Both the position numbers and the translations under genes were made by a program. From Chaetorhynchus papuensis (taxonomy: Eukaryota > Chordata > Aves > Passeriformes > Rhipiduridae), in assembly GCA_013396525.1 (NCBI GenBank), contig VWYX01000272.1, forward strand, positions 705,825-769,824: a DNA stretch of 64,000 bases, given 5' to 3'. The notes beneath the pieces are model-generated. The model was not told the DNA's origin and searched no databases. It was given only the letters and a program-made list of their open reading frames with translations. Positions 1 to 12,700 of this stretch are shown here, piece after piece (position 1 is the stretch's first letter; every line of letters begins with the position of its first letter).

Positions 1-1267
1 TTTGTTAGAAGTCAACAAGCTATCCATCACTATTTATTATGATGAAATTTTAGCTATAAATCTGATATCCTGTGCATAGGCCAGATTTCCTTAACAGTTC
101 AATTTTCCTGTCCCCTAAGATAACTTGGGCAGAAGGTATGTAAATTGTGTTTAAATGTTTTTATCTCTGAAAAATCTTTCAGGAGAAAGACAAATTAATA
201 GTACAATAGTTCCTTTATCAGAGATAGCTATTTCAGCATTCCTATGATCAAGGTGCCTTGCTGACGTGTATGTACTGATCAGGAAATTCACTTTCACATG
301 GAACATACATTTTCAGAGAAATTCCTACCAGCTTTTTCCTAGCAAGTAGGAGTTATTTTTTAGTTTAAAAGCATCGTATTTGCATTTGACAAACTATTTA
401 ATTGCAAAACAGAAGAAAACTCCACTTAGGTGTTTTAATCCCTTTCATTTGGTTAAAAAATTCCTTTTTTTGATGGTTTTTTTTTTGCCTTTTCCCCTGC
501 ATTGCCTTTATTTCATATTTAGAAGTCTATTTCTCTCCTTATAATTTGAAATTTATATTTCGATTTTTTTTTCATTTCTTAATGGAACTGACTTGCTACT
601 GCTGTGTTCTACAACGAGCCTTGGTCAGTTCCTCAGGCTCTGCACACAAGCATTAACACAGCATGTAGAAGTTTAAATAGTGCTAAGAGTTTGAAGGTTT
701 GCAATCAGTAAAATCGAAGTCAGTCAATGAGTCCAGAAATAGCAGATTGCTTTGAGGTACAGTAATTAATTCTGTGCAATCTCACTTGTTCCATTTCCAT
801 CAAAGCTTGAGAAGTGCCCTGTGTCTTCTCAGGAGTGTGTTATCTTCTGCTTGGAATGTGGACTGAGAACCAGGTTTTGATTTACTCTCCTCATAAGACT
901 TTCACTCTCCAAAGATCAAATGTACAAGATTGCGAGTGTAAACTGACTCAAAATGAAGCGATCTGCCAATATCGTTCCAATGATATTCCACAATATTACG
1001 TTTTTAAAGGAAAATATCATAAATTTGATATAGCCTCTTTTGTGGTCCCATTGTAAGCAGAAGAAATGTAAGCATTCTTACTTTGAGTCTAAGCAGAGTA
1101 GTGAGGAAACAACCTTATCAGGGAAAGATACGGAATGGATTTATGATAAATGTAAACATCAATGTACAACCCAAGGCAGGTATTCTAAGTTAAAACATTT
1201 TAGGTCATTACATTGTCACATAAAATATTTGTACATTGTAATATAGAAACTTCAGTTTTAATCTTTA
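1..1267. other. Non-coding AT-rich stretch, nothing recognised
   Basis: I see no exon, RNA gene or transposon family here. The sequence is AT-rich with short T-runs (for example around 477-486). Open frames of 80 and 68 codons at 814-1056 and 1040-1246 (plus) show no recognisable motif and have the lengths expected by chance. The stretch ends where the CR1 3' terminus begins. Confidence 0.6.
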
Positions 1268-2478
1268 TAATTTAGGGTAGAAAAGACATTTAAGATCATC
1301 AGGTCCAACTGTTTGCTTAATACTGCCTAATTCACCACTAACTCATGTCCCTAAGCATCACAAGTCAACATCTTCTAAATATCTTCAGGGATGGGGATGG
1401 TGACTCAACCACTTTCCTGGGAAACCTGTGCCAGTGCTTGACAACCATTTTCATGAAGGAACTTTTTATAATATCCAATCTAAACTTCCCTTGGTGCAAC
1501 TCGTGGCCATTTCCTCTCATGTTGTCAAGTGCTGATTGGGAAAATAGGCCAATCCCCACCCAGCTGCACCCTCCTTTGTAGAGAGCAATAAGGTCTCCCC
1601 TGAGTCTCCTTCTCTCCAGAATAAACACCCCCAACTCCATCAATTGCTCCTCAGAAATCAGGACTGGCCCCAATTCTGAGCCCTGGGGAACACCCCTGAC
1701 GTCCAGCCCCAGCTGGAAGTGACTCCATTCCTCCCCACTCTCTGGGCCTGGACATCCAGTCAGTTTTTCACCCAGCCAAGAACACACCTATCCAAGCCAT
1801 GAGCAGTTGGATTCTGCAGGAGAATGCTGTGGAAAATGGTGTCAGAGGCTTTACTAAAATCTCTGTGTATAACATCCACAGCCTTCTCCTCATCCAGTAA
1901 GCAGCTCATCTTGTCTCAGAATGATATCAAGTTGGTCAAGCAGGACCTGCCCTTCCCAAATCCATGCTGGTTGGGCCTGATTCCCTGGTTTTTTCATACT
2001 TGTCATGTGTGATGATACTCAAAACAATCTGCTCCATGACCTTCACTGGCACCAAGGTCAGACAGATGGGGCTTAATTCCCTAGATCCTCCTTCTGACCC
2101 TTCTTGTAGATGAGCTCCACGTTTGTTGAATTCCTGTCACCTGGGGCCTCCCTGGTTAGCCAGGACTGCTGGTAAATGATGGAAAGTGGCTCAGTGAGCT
2201 CTTCTGCCAGATCCCTCACTACCCTTGGGTGGATTCCATCTGGCCCCTTAGACTTGTGTGTGTCTAAGTAGTTACTAAAAGATAACAGCAGGTTACTGAC
2301 CACTTCCCCTGGGATTTTGGAGGCTTCATTCTACTCCCCATCCCTGTCTTTCAGGTCAAGGTGGCTGGACACCCAGAGAACAACTGGTTTTATTATTAAA
2401 TAGTGAGGCAAAGACAACATTAAGTACCTCACCTTTTGTCACTATGTTTACCCCCGCATCCAGTAATGGATGGAGATA
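1268..2478 (-). mobile_element. CR1 LINE, 5'-truncated with internal deletion
   Basis: This is a remnant of a non-LTR retrotransposon of the CR1 family, lying on the minus strand, so its 3' end is at low coordinates. The 3' part on the plus strand carries the CR1 signature 'aagatcatcaggtccaac' near 1291-1308, then the C-terminal coding and 3' untranslated region. The minus-strand frame 2303-2073 contains the reverse-transcriptase motif GPDGIHPRV and ends KKGQKEDLGN, both typical of CR1 ORF2. Further along, the frame 1787-1365 reads GVPQGSELGPVL and then jumps directly to a block resembling ELGVFILERRRLRGDLI, which in intact CR1 lies well downstream. The segment between, which should hold the catalytic FADD motif, is missing (junction about 1655-1670). 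Frameshifts and stops elsewhere make the copy inactive. Divergence looks considerable, suggesting an old insertion. The 5' limit is approximate. Confidence 0.92.
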
Positions 2479-4257
2479 TGTAATGATGTTGACCTTTCTC
2501 TTACAAGAATCAGGGATTGGTATCTTTGCTCTGTTGCAGAAGTTTTTTTTATTTTCATGTGCCAGTATGAATTGAACAGTTTCTGTCTATTCTCTAATAG
2601 AAATTTTTCTCATTCATGACATTTTACCATTTTTCCACTGTTACGTTTGGTAGATTGACATGTGTCATCAGTTATCAAGCTCTGGGTGAACACAACTTTG
2701 CATTTAAAAAGTATTGGTGCATAAAAGTCTTTATGCTGCTGGTATATTTAAATACCCTGGATGTATATATCAGACAACACAGAAACTTAAGTTAGTTCAC
2801 ATTGACTTGCTGCCTGAAGTAGAATATTAACTTATAAGGAAGATAAATACTGTGCTGCTTTCTCACTTGCTGTTGTGTCTCTATAGCTTCCTGCCACAGG
2901 CTAATTTCCATGTCTTCCAGCTGAGACATTCAGTTTCAGAGCTGTGATGGCAGAAATTAAAAATCAGCTTCCACTGCCTTTTTTGTTTACTTAGACAAAC
3001 AGGCAAAACATAAAAACAAAGAGCATTCTTCCTCCTCCCAGCAAAGCACTCGAGTGAAAGCTTGCTTTACATTGACCTCAATGAGACTTAGAAATTCTTT
3101 AGAGCTTTGATTTGGGGCCTCCGTTCCTAATCCTTGTTGAATGTAAATTTCTTATTGACTGAAGTAGGGTAGGAGACAACTCTTAATCGCTTATGAAAAT
3201 ATTACAGAAATAGCTTGAAACACTGCAGAAAGCTACTCTGTGCTTATGCAGCTATATAATCTTGGGCCATTACTTTAAAATATGACAGTGTTTTGTTTTT
3301 ATAGTGGAAGCTACAGAAGCAGCTCTGCTTATTGCTCATATAAATGGAAAATAGTTTTGAGCAGTATTTTGTCTTTGTTCTGCTAGTTCCCTGGATTAGT
3401 TACCTTCACTTTCAGGCTTAAAAGCTTGCAGACTATTCTGAATTAACATATTTCTTGATAATTCTCCATTCTTTGTTAACCTGATCTTTACAAAAATGCT
3501 TCTTTAAACGTATTTCAGATATTGATGCAATACAGTAAACATGCCTTTGGCATGCCTAGATCAAAAATCCAATGCTGTCAATGGAAACTTCCTATGACAG
3601 AGTGGATAAACACCTTGTATGACCCTACTGAATGTAGGAGCAGATTATGGCATGAACCTGCAAGACCTGGAGCACACATCAGTTAGCCTTGTCACCAGCA
3701 CTAGGGCAGAATTGCGAACAGTGGGATTACTCAATTCTTAAAGTGGGAACATATTCAAGCATACATCATGCTAGGCAGAAGAATACCTTATTGAATCCAC
3801 TTTTTTTTTTAACAGTGGCAGTGCAGTTTCAAAGCAAGTTCCTTGGCTGTCCCCACCTCCTGCTTTGCTCTCCTGGTGTCTGGGAATGAGGAAACTAAGC
3901 AAATCCTGCCTCAGGTGTGCATCCCACTGCACTTCTAGTCCTCCTTTAGATAGAAAGGTTTCAACCACCGCTAGTTTGGGCTGCTTGGAGAGACAACATT
4001 CAGTCCTGATGGCCAGACTAAACCTAGTCTGAAGTAAAATTTGGAAGACTGTGTATAGTGATGATGTAGGGTTCTCAGCACCAATATAATCTGTCTGCTA
4101 ATCCATTCCTATCAGGTTGATGATTTCCTAATATAAGCATAGCCCTGATAAGACTAAGTTTGCTAAAATTGTTTCTTTTGCAAGTCTTTACCAGATATCT
4201 GTAATTTTTGTTAAAGAGATAAAGAAAAAAATACACCTTGAAATGAGAGAGTAGATA
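2479..4257. other. Non-coding stretch between CR1 and LTR
   Basis: No gene, RNA or repeat family is recognised. There are two overlapping 65-66 codon open frames on opposite strands around 3689-3968 without known motifs; I treat them as chance. A 10-base T-run lies near 3802-3811. Confidence 0.55.
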
Positions 4258-4706
4258 TGATGCCTTGATGTGGCTTCCTGAAAACAGAGGCTAGACAAGA
4301 ATAGAAGAATAAAAGTAGGTATTCATTTGAAGGACCTTCAAAGGTACACCTTGGGAGTGTAAAGCCTCCGAGGGGCTCCACCCAAGATGGACCCTGGGTC
4401 ATGAGTCCTTCACACTTTTATAAGTTTGGTCCATTTGCATATCAGGGTTAATTCTCCAATTATAATTTCAGTTAATGATGTAATTACCCCAAGTTTGCCC
4501 CTCCTCTCAAGGCTTTAGTTTACACATTTTCGGGCTTGGGACAATCAAGGTGTCCTTGAAGTGCAAACCTAGAGAGGGTTTGTTATCTCTAACCAGCATG
4601 AGAGAACAGCAGCTACATGAAACCACAGCAGCCACATGAAACTTCAGAGTTACACACTAGGCAGTACAGGATTTGAAAAATATAAAAGTTAAAACTTAAG
4701 GCATCA
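4258..4706 (-). mobile_element. Solo LTR of an avian endogenous retrovirus
   Basis: The element begins tgatgcctt at 4258-4266 and ends aaggcatca at 4698-4706, a perfect 9-bp terminal inverted repeat with the TG...CA ends of retroviral LTRs. Read on the minus strand, it has a TATA-like box at 4424-4416 in a plausible U3/R position. A block resembling the R region of avian LTRs follows (complement of 'cccaagatggaccctgg', near 4381-4397), and a degraded AATAAA-like site near the 3' end. No gag, pol or env sequence lies on either side, so it is read as a solo LTR left by recombination. The 4-bp flanks are gata (4254-4257) and gaca (4707-4710), at best a decayed target-site duplication. The exact family is not determined; the general resemblance to songbird LTRs is from memory. 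Confidence 0.78.
4416..4424 (-). promoter_or_regulatory. TATA-like box inside the solo LTR
   Basis: Minus-strand cttataaaa lies about 280 bp from the LTR 5' end and about 160 bp from its 3' end, where a retroviral core promoter is expected. Whether it is still active cannot be told. Confidence 0.4.
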
Positions 4707-7700
4707 GACACCTGGAGTGAGAAACTTCACTGACAAAACAAATTATATGAAACACAGTGAGGAAGTAACAGAATATTCATTTCTAATGGATATGTTCATG
4801 GCATTTGCCATTGTCATGTTCTTTTGTTCAAACAATCCCGAACCAAGGCTTGTTCTAAGCACATTACAATGCTCAGCAAGTCACCGAAAGTAATTACAGA
4901 TAAAGAATGAATATGGCATCTCAGTTTGCATCTTGACCTAGTTCTTCATACAAAGTAGTCTCTTGCAGTGCTGTTCTCTGAGAAGAGAGGTCTGTGGGCC
5001 TTTGGCATATCTTACCCCACTAATGTAGAGATTCAGAAAGGGAGATCTCATGTATTCTGCATAATCAACAGATCTGAATTTCTTAAAGGAATTTGTATAT
5101 CACCATTACAAAAACTTAGAAATATACAGATTAAATAAATGTAAAGCTTCTGATATAGATAATACCATTTCATAAGTTTGATAATTTCCTCATATTGTCT
5201 TTACATTGAAATATAAGATAATAGAAATTAAAATTGAAGTGTGAAGTTTTCTGAACTAAGTGATATAGGAGTTGTCTGCTCTAGCTGGATGACAGGCACT
5301 GCTGGCTTTATGCAATCCTTCCCTCTGGCTTTACATGTGCTTCCAGTTCTCCCTGCTATCTTGTGCTCTCACCATCTTGGATGCATTTTGTTGAAATACC
5401 AATTAATAGAGGAGTTAATCCCAGATTCTCAAACATGCTCAAGGCCTAAATCACTGGAACTTAATCCCTTAAGTAGTTGCAAGTCTGGTCCACATTGCCT
5501 ACATTCCTCTCGTTTCACATTAAATTCTTTCCCATAGAAAACATAGTGAATATAAAGTGGCCCAGATTCAGGGACAATCCATTTTCATTGTGATGTCCTC
5601 ACATCTCAGAGAATTCATCAAGATGTCTTTTATATACCTATTTTGTTATGATCTTGAATACAAACAGCCCAAACTCAGCTCTAAAAAATTATTTTCATCA
5701 ATCTGCTCTCTAATAAAGTTTGCAAGTTACTGTATCTATAAAATCAATATCTAACGATGTTGTGCAATAGGACATTAAATATGGCACAGCTTTAACTGTA
5801 CAACACAATATAAATATACTGTTATGTGTCTGGTGTAATACCTTGTTTAATCTCTGGTGTCATTAGAAATGCCCTAAGGGTTGTGCAGTTCCACAAACTG
5901 AATCTCAGAAATGTGCAGCTGTGTTAGCAATTGTGCAGATGCATGGAACATATGTAAGCATTATTGACATCTAATGGACAGTGCACTGTAACCTAAATTG
6001 GCAATGTTAATAAATCAATTGATTGCTCTTTGCCTTGTTTTCCCCTTCCCAGCCTTTGCACAAAGGGCTCCCTCTTCCTGTGTGAGTGTCAGGGTTCAGC
6101 TGGAGACCTTGGGCTCCATATGAGCATTGGTACTATGTACATCTTCCAGTGCACAGAGAAGAAACAGTCTTTAAGTACAAGAAAAAGGAGCACATTAGAT
6201 AAGCTCAGAAATGTTAGATAAATCAGTGGTGCAGTCTTTGTTCATGCATTCGCTGCTGCTTTTCCACCTGGAAAATAATATAGCAGAATTGGAGTACATT
6301 TGTGCATGTCAAGGAAAATGAAAAATGAGTCAATGAAAACAGCCAGAGAGGAGTTTTAGATTAGGATTGATTACTTGGAAAAAAACCCAATAACAAGCCT
6401 GAAAAAATACATATAAAATGACAAATGGCATGGTGAAAGGAAAGTAGGAGCTTCGTTTCTTCTGCTTTTGCTACGCAAAAAAAGGTGAAAGACTGTTAGA
6501 TGAGAGGCAGGAAATTTCAGCATGATAAAGCAAACTCATCTCCATACAGTATGCAACTAGAGTGGGGAACCATTACCACAGGAAATTAAGGCCACAGCCT
6601 CTCCTGAAGCAATCAGTAAAGGTATGTAGGTATCAAGGGTATGATGATAGCGTTCTGAAAAAGGATATTAATCCTCTTCTATCAGGACATAAGACACTAG
6701 AGTGGTACCTAATAAGATTCCCACACCATTTCTGCTGCATATTTCTTATAATTCCTTACTCAGTGTGATCTGAGAATCTAAAGCCCCATGTTTTGAGGCG
6801 TGACAAAAAGCCAGTCTTCTGCAATAAGTGTATTTTATTATTCTATCACTTGGGAATTATTGCTCATGCAGATGCCTCTCATTGTTGCAGAGGTACAGCA
6901 CAGCCAGCTGCATTTCCTGGTGGGGCTGATTTGGCAGCACCTCCCTGAAAAGGTGTGCTGCTTCTGTCTAACCTCCACGCTGCACAACTGGAGATGTCTT
7001 GCCAGATACGACTCTCCTGCTCAAAACTCATTTCAGCTGATTGTATTGAAGCCATATGCCCAAGGCTGTACATAAATGTGAATTTAGGGGTTTTTTTCTG
7101 AGCATCCAAAAAATAATCTCTTGTGATTCAATTTCTTATTGCTTGTTCCTTCCTGTATTTTGTACATTTGCCAGAAGATGGTAGCTTGCATTCTGTGCAC
7201 TATGCCGTGAAAGTCATGAGGAAAAGAATGCACAAGATTTGCTGTTAATGACATTTTAGTTCTTAGAAGTAGAAAAACATTAATTACCAAAGGGACAGAA
7301 ATGAATATGCCCCCTTTGCTATGTGAAGGTCATAATCTTGACTCCATGACTGGAGAGTTATTCATATTTTTTCTGAAGTCTGTCTCTGACTTAAACTTTT
7401 TGCAGTTTAACTATTTAGTATTTAAGTGTATTATACAAAACTGAAGTGTTACATGAAGGACATGTGCAAATCCCTTCAGAAGAAACCTGGTTTTTCCCTA
7501 TGTTTCTTTCTGCTCTCTGTGAGCTGCTGCTTTAGTGTCTTGGTCTGATGCCTGTACATACTATTTGAAGTTTATATAAATAAAGAAGGTAAGTTTCAGA
7601 GTGCTTTTGTCCCAGCTTTTCTCTGCAATACTAGGTTTAACAGAAAGAAATTATTTAGGAGATGAATTAGTTGCATGCAAGCAGAATGGGAAAAATTGCT

Positions 7701-9709
7701 ATCCTTGGTGACACAGTAAGGTCAACACCTGGTATTATAGAAAGGGTTGCTCCTAGCAAACAGTGCAAGTTTCCTAGAATACCACAGAAATTACTACGGT
7801 AACTCGTATTTGCTTCCTGTAAACTTGCTGGGGATAATCTTGTGCTGTCCTTCTCCCCTTGAAAGTTCTCACCTCATTGTGCATAACATGAAATGTCTGC
7901 TGCAGGAGTAAAATAAAATAATCATCAAACTCCCCAGTTTCCCAATGAGCACTGCTGGTGTATTGTGCAGCTCTGTCACTGCTTTTGGTTGCCGAGGCTT
8001 CCTATAATTTCAGTTATAGCAGAAATATCAGGGTCTGGTTTTTTTCTGAAGATTGATTGCAAAGAAGAACACTTAATGTCTGCATAGTTTTCCATCTGAC
8101 AGGCGGTTGCAATGCAAGAAGAGCACCCACAATGGCATCAGAGGTGTGGAGTGGTGGCAATAACCTGGCCATAACAACATATTGGGCATATTTTTATTTG
8201 TAAGACTTCTGCCAGTGCAAGGTCAGAAACAAAATACCAACAAGGAACCTATAGTATAGATAGCTATGGCTTTAAAAAATTCTGATAAAGTGGAATGCAA
8301 TTCAATATGTGATGTGTAATATGCAACCACTTGTTCTCCAGCAAGCTCTTTTGCTGTAAGTGGAGCAGAAAATATTAGGTAGAATAAGGCCCTAAAAATC
8401 TTTAAAAAAATACCTATATAGTAACAATTTAAGATGACAGTGAAGAATACTGTTTCCCAGTGTAAAAAAAACTCCCTGTCATACAGAAAAAGTAAAATGT
8501 TATATTGGAATAGAAAAAGTCAAAGGGCAGAAACACAGACATTGGCAGGTTATCTGGTGTCCACTTGATGTTCTCCTTTCTTTTTCAAGTGGTCCTGACG
8601 TGATTTTTTTTCAGATATATGATAAGAGAACTTTCTGGAATCAGAAAAAGACATGAAGTACAAAAAACCTTGCACTGAAAAAGCAGGTTATAGAGAATAC
8701 CTTAGAACCTGAGTTTTTACAACAAACTCATTGTAAATAAATGTACTTTTCAGCATTTTCTGACAATTAGAAAACAGGTAGGTGAAGTCAAATTTTTCAT
8801 CTGGAAAAACAGAGGAGCAGCTCTTTTTGCCTCAGAGTGCACATGATGTGCTTGTTTCCTTATCAGCTGTGGGAATGATCATCTTTGGTGTTCCTTAAAA
8901 AATTCACATCTAGTTGAATGCATATCTAATACTTTTGTTCCTGAAGTAAGAGCTCTGTCATCTGGAAACAAGCTGGTGATCTCATCCTTCTAATAATACA
9001 CTCTAAATACTAAATTATGTATCATTTCCCTCTGATTACGAATTTGAAAGCATATGCTTCTATGTTGTATTTGTGCTTATTGTGTTGCATTCCCCTGAGT
9101 ACTTTGCAAGAAAGATATAAAGTCAACTATTAATTATTAGTATTGCAATTAGAGTAATCACGATGAAACTAAATATCATGGAGAGTGAAATGAGTATCAA
9201 AAAAATGGGAGCGACTATAGATCCAAGTTCTTATACAGATACATGTTCCTAAGCTGTCTGAAAATGTGTTTTCTGAAAAACACTTTCTTTTTGGTGACTG
9301 GCTGCCACTTTCAGTGCCTCTTGCAAATCAAGGGAGTATACAAATCAGAATGAGAGTGGTTAGGTTGTTAAAACATAAGCAGAGCACATCATGTTTCTTC
9401 TGTCCCAATATTTTGCTCTTCTCATCTCTCCTGCTCCCATCTCCTCTCATAAATGTGCAGCTGACAATGTCTAAATTGTGTTCAGGATCAAAGGCTTTGA
9501 ATTGCTGCATCCATAATGTTCAGGGTTTGTCTCAGTTTTTGCTTTCCTGTACTACTAAAATAATTCCTTGCTCAGTATGGTGTAAGATGGGAAGAGCCTT
9601 CACTTTCGGAACATAACTGGAAAGGGGCACATTTTAATTTTACAAGTGCAAAAACTGTAGTCATCTTAAATCACACTGCTTTTAGAGGATAAAGTTATTA
9701 GCTATTTGC
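4707..9709. other. Non-coding stretch, nothing recognised
   Basis: No exon, RNA gene or transposon is recognised. Open frames up to 116 codons (9266-9616 plus) lack known motifs. AATAAA hexamers occur, for example near 7579-7584 just before a gtaagt splice-donor-like string, but nothing forms a coherent gene model. A small TAATTA-rich patch lies near 9127-9160. Confidence 0.5.
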
Positions 9710-9728
9710 AAAAAAAAAAAAAAAAAAA
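9710..9728. repeat. Poly(A) run, 19 bases
   Basis: There are 19 consecutive A residues. No retroposed gene or SINE body is recognised upstream, and no flanking direct repeat was found by eye, so I call it only a homopolymer. Confidence 0.9.
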
Positions 9729-12700
9729 TTCCAAAAGCAGGCAACCAAATATGACAAGTTCCTCTGGAAAATCCCAAACTCATCCAAAATTGCCAAAAAA
9801 AATATTTACTTATTTGAGCATGGTAGTCAAGTCTCTATGTATTCCTTTAGTATCTTGCCTTACCAAGCTTTTTAAGATCTTTGCAGAACAGTCTGGAATT
9901 CTTTGGTATTCTGGGAGAATATTTAACTAAATATATTATTATTTGAAAGTTACAATACAATTCCAAATTAAATATTTTCAGATGGTGAACAGAGTCCATA
10001 AGTGATTACCCATTTTATTAATAAATTTCCATTTAAAAAAAAAAAAAGAATGGATAATTTGACATTCAAAAAGCAGTACCTTTGGCAGGTACGTATCTGC
10101 TTTCTCAAAGCTTTGAGTTAGTACCTCTTGCTTCCCATGCAATGACTTCTGGATCCTTTTGTAGCTCAGAACTCAGTGGAAAATGTGAGTTTATGCCAAA
10201 GGCGAGATACTGCTGAGCGTGACACCTGCCTCTGAGGTCACACTGCTAAACCTGTGTTTGGAAAGCTGAGAGGAACTGAAGGGCGTGGGTGCGTAGGGGT
10301 GTGTGTGAAGGAAAGCAGTTGAGCCCTAGGTTACTGGTAGACACAGTTTCCCACAACCAAGAAAGGACTTTTGTTGTGCCTATTAATTTCTGAAGCAACT
10401 GCAATCTAGCAGCTGAGAACCTGTTCTTGAGAATGCTGGAGTGTGGATTCACTGCAATGCAGGTAGAGATCAGTGCCTGACCAGGTGTGACAGCCTCAGG
10501 TGCTTGCCCCAGAAAAGGAGCATTTTCTGTGTCACTCACTTCTGCCACAGAAAATGTTGTCCTGATGGGGGCAATTTTCAACCATTTTTCTTCCCTGTTC
10601 TTTCCGTGCCTGTGTTGCACCAGGAACACAGGGGGGATCACAGACCTGCATCCTTGCAGGAAATGTCTCTGGAGAGCCCATGTGGGAGGACTGGGGATGC
10701 AGCTCTGAGTGGGGACATGTGCTCAGTGGAGCCACGTGGCCTCTGAAGGGGACAGAGCAAGAACATCACTGAGTATGGGGGAAAGAGATCCCATGGCATT
10801 GGATGCTGAGGTGCCAAAGGGTTTGGGAACTTCAAGACCCATTTGAAGTGGTTCCAGTGTGGGCATCACACTCTGCTCGGGGAGAAAGAATCAATATAGT
10901 GTAGGAGTAACAACTTCTGTGTTTGTGAGGGCAGCAATAGATATGTGATTATGTCTGACTTTCATATAGGTATTATTATTCATAATTATTATTGACAAGG
11001 CAAGCAAGGAACCATGGCAACCAAGGGCAGCTTATCGAAAGCTATTTTTGCCTGTGTTGTGATTTCCCCGCCTCTTCCTTTTATTTTATTTCTCAATACA
11101 TATATAACCTTTTCCAGCAAAATTGATTCCTCTGAATCAATCCTTCCTCATACCTGGTAGTGCCTTGGTAACCTGATCAGCCAAGAGAAGTTTTTCCTGC
11201 ATTTTCTTCATCATAACATGTCTGTGCTCCTAGATCATCTTCTGTGAGATACAAAAGATAAAACAAATATGAAAGGATGTTAATCTTTTGAAGATTTTGT
11301 ACAGAAAAAGTGTCTTCATACTAGCATAATATGGTTGTCTATGCTTGTGGAGTTATTTATGAGCAGCCTGAAGAGTTTTGCTTTGATGTGTAAGAGTATT
11401 TTGGCCTGTGAAATCTTCTGAAGTGGACACTAGAGTGTTAATGAAATAACTTCCATTAGGGAGGAAACATGAAAGTGAAATATGATCTAGTTTGCTTCTT
11501 AAATCTGTGTAAGTGATGAGAAGAAATGCCCATGCTACTTGAAGCCTGATAAGGAAATGGAGTGATAAGTGTCAGCTGGGCTCCTGAGCTCAGTGGGTTT
11601 GAGCAGAGAATGGGGAGAGGGGGCCATGGATTAGGAGAGCCCAGAAAATAAGACTTTTCAGAGATCTTTGCTTGCAAATACTACAGTCCAGGTAAGGGCA
11701 AGGGGGAGGGTATGACCCATTCCCTTGAATTTTGCCCTGATTAAAGTGTTCTGTGAGAGTGTAAGATTTAGATTTGAACTGGAGAAGAGGCACGTGTGTA
11801 GCTGTGAAGAGCTGCACAGGCATCTGTGACTGACAAATCCCTCTTCCTACAGAAACACCCCTTAACTGGGCGCCGCCTGGTGCTGGGGCTGTGTGCTGGT
11901 GCTCTGCCCACGTGTGACCTGCAGATGTGCTCCAGAGTGCTTGAGAATGCCTCTGGGTGATGAGCAGAAGGTAAATTGTTTTTCTGTTGATGTATTCTTC
12001 CTATAAGCCAAGAGGCTGCTTATAAGGTACTATCTAGGCTGGTTATGAAAAGTTGCAAACTTTCATGTTATCAATTGATAGACAAACTCTTTGCTCAGTG
12101 AGGAAAGCTAAACTAGGGCCGAAATGGTACTTGAAGGACAAGACTACAGAAAGAAGTTCCCATCAAGTGAAACAGCTTAATTTTTGCTATTTGGCCTCTC
12201 TGCTTTTGAAACGGGATATTTCTATTATTGTTCACAGATTTGAATGCATAAATATTATCTGATGATTGGGAAAGGAAATTGCTTTTGGTAGGGCAAGTGA
12301 ATGGAAAATGGTAGAGGACTACCAATGATATAGTGTCAAAGAGGCTTTGCTGTGAATATGGAGGAAGAAATACTCTACAAAAGAAACAGGAAAGAATTAC
12401 GTACAGACTCCTGTGCCACTGCAGCAGGGCACACTAAATGAGGGTGCTGGGGCAAACTGGTCCTGTGCTTGGCCAGAAAACTGTGCAATACTGTTGAAAA
12501 CAGCATCCAGACCATATATGCTGCTGCATTTCAGAAGACATCAAAGGGTTAAAAGCCCGTTGTGGAAGTTGTATAGGCATGTTGCATGGATTCAGTGGAA
12601 AGGTCAGATAAAAGATCAATTCTTAGAAGTTCTGGAAAATAAGAAATAAAAATTATATGCGGTGGGGACTGCAAAGTGATGGAAAAAAAGTTCAAAACCA

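Noticed and set aside
11865..11895. GC-rich string near a gggcgcc motif, possibly a retroviral primer-binding site
   Set aside because: It does not match a tRNA 3' end on either strand well enough and no LTR flanks it.
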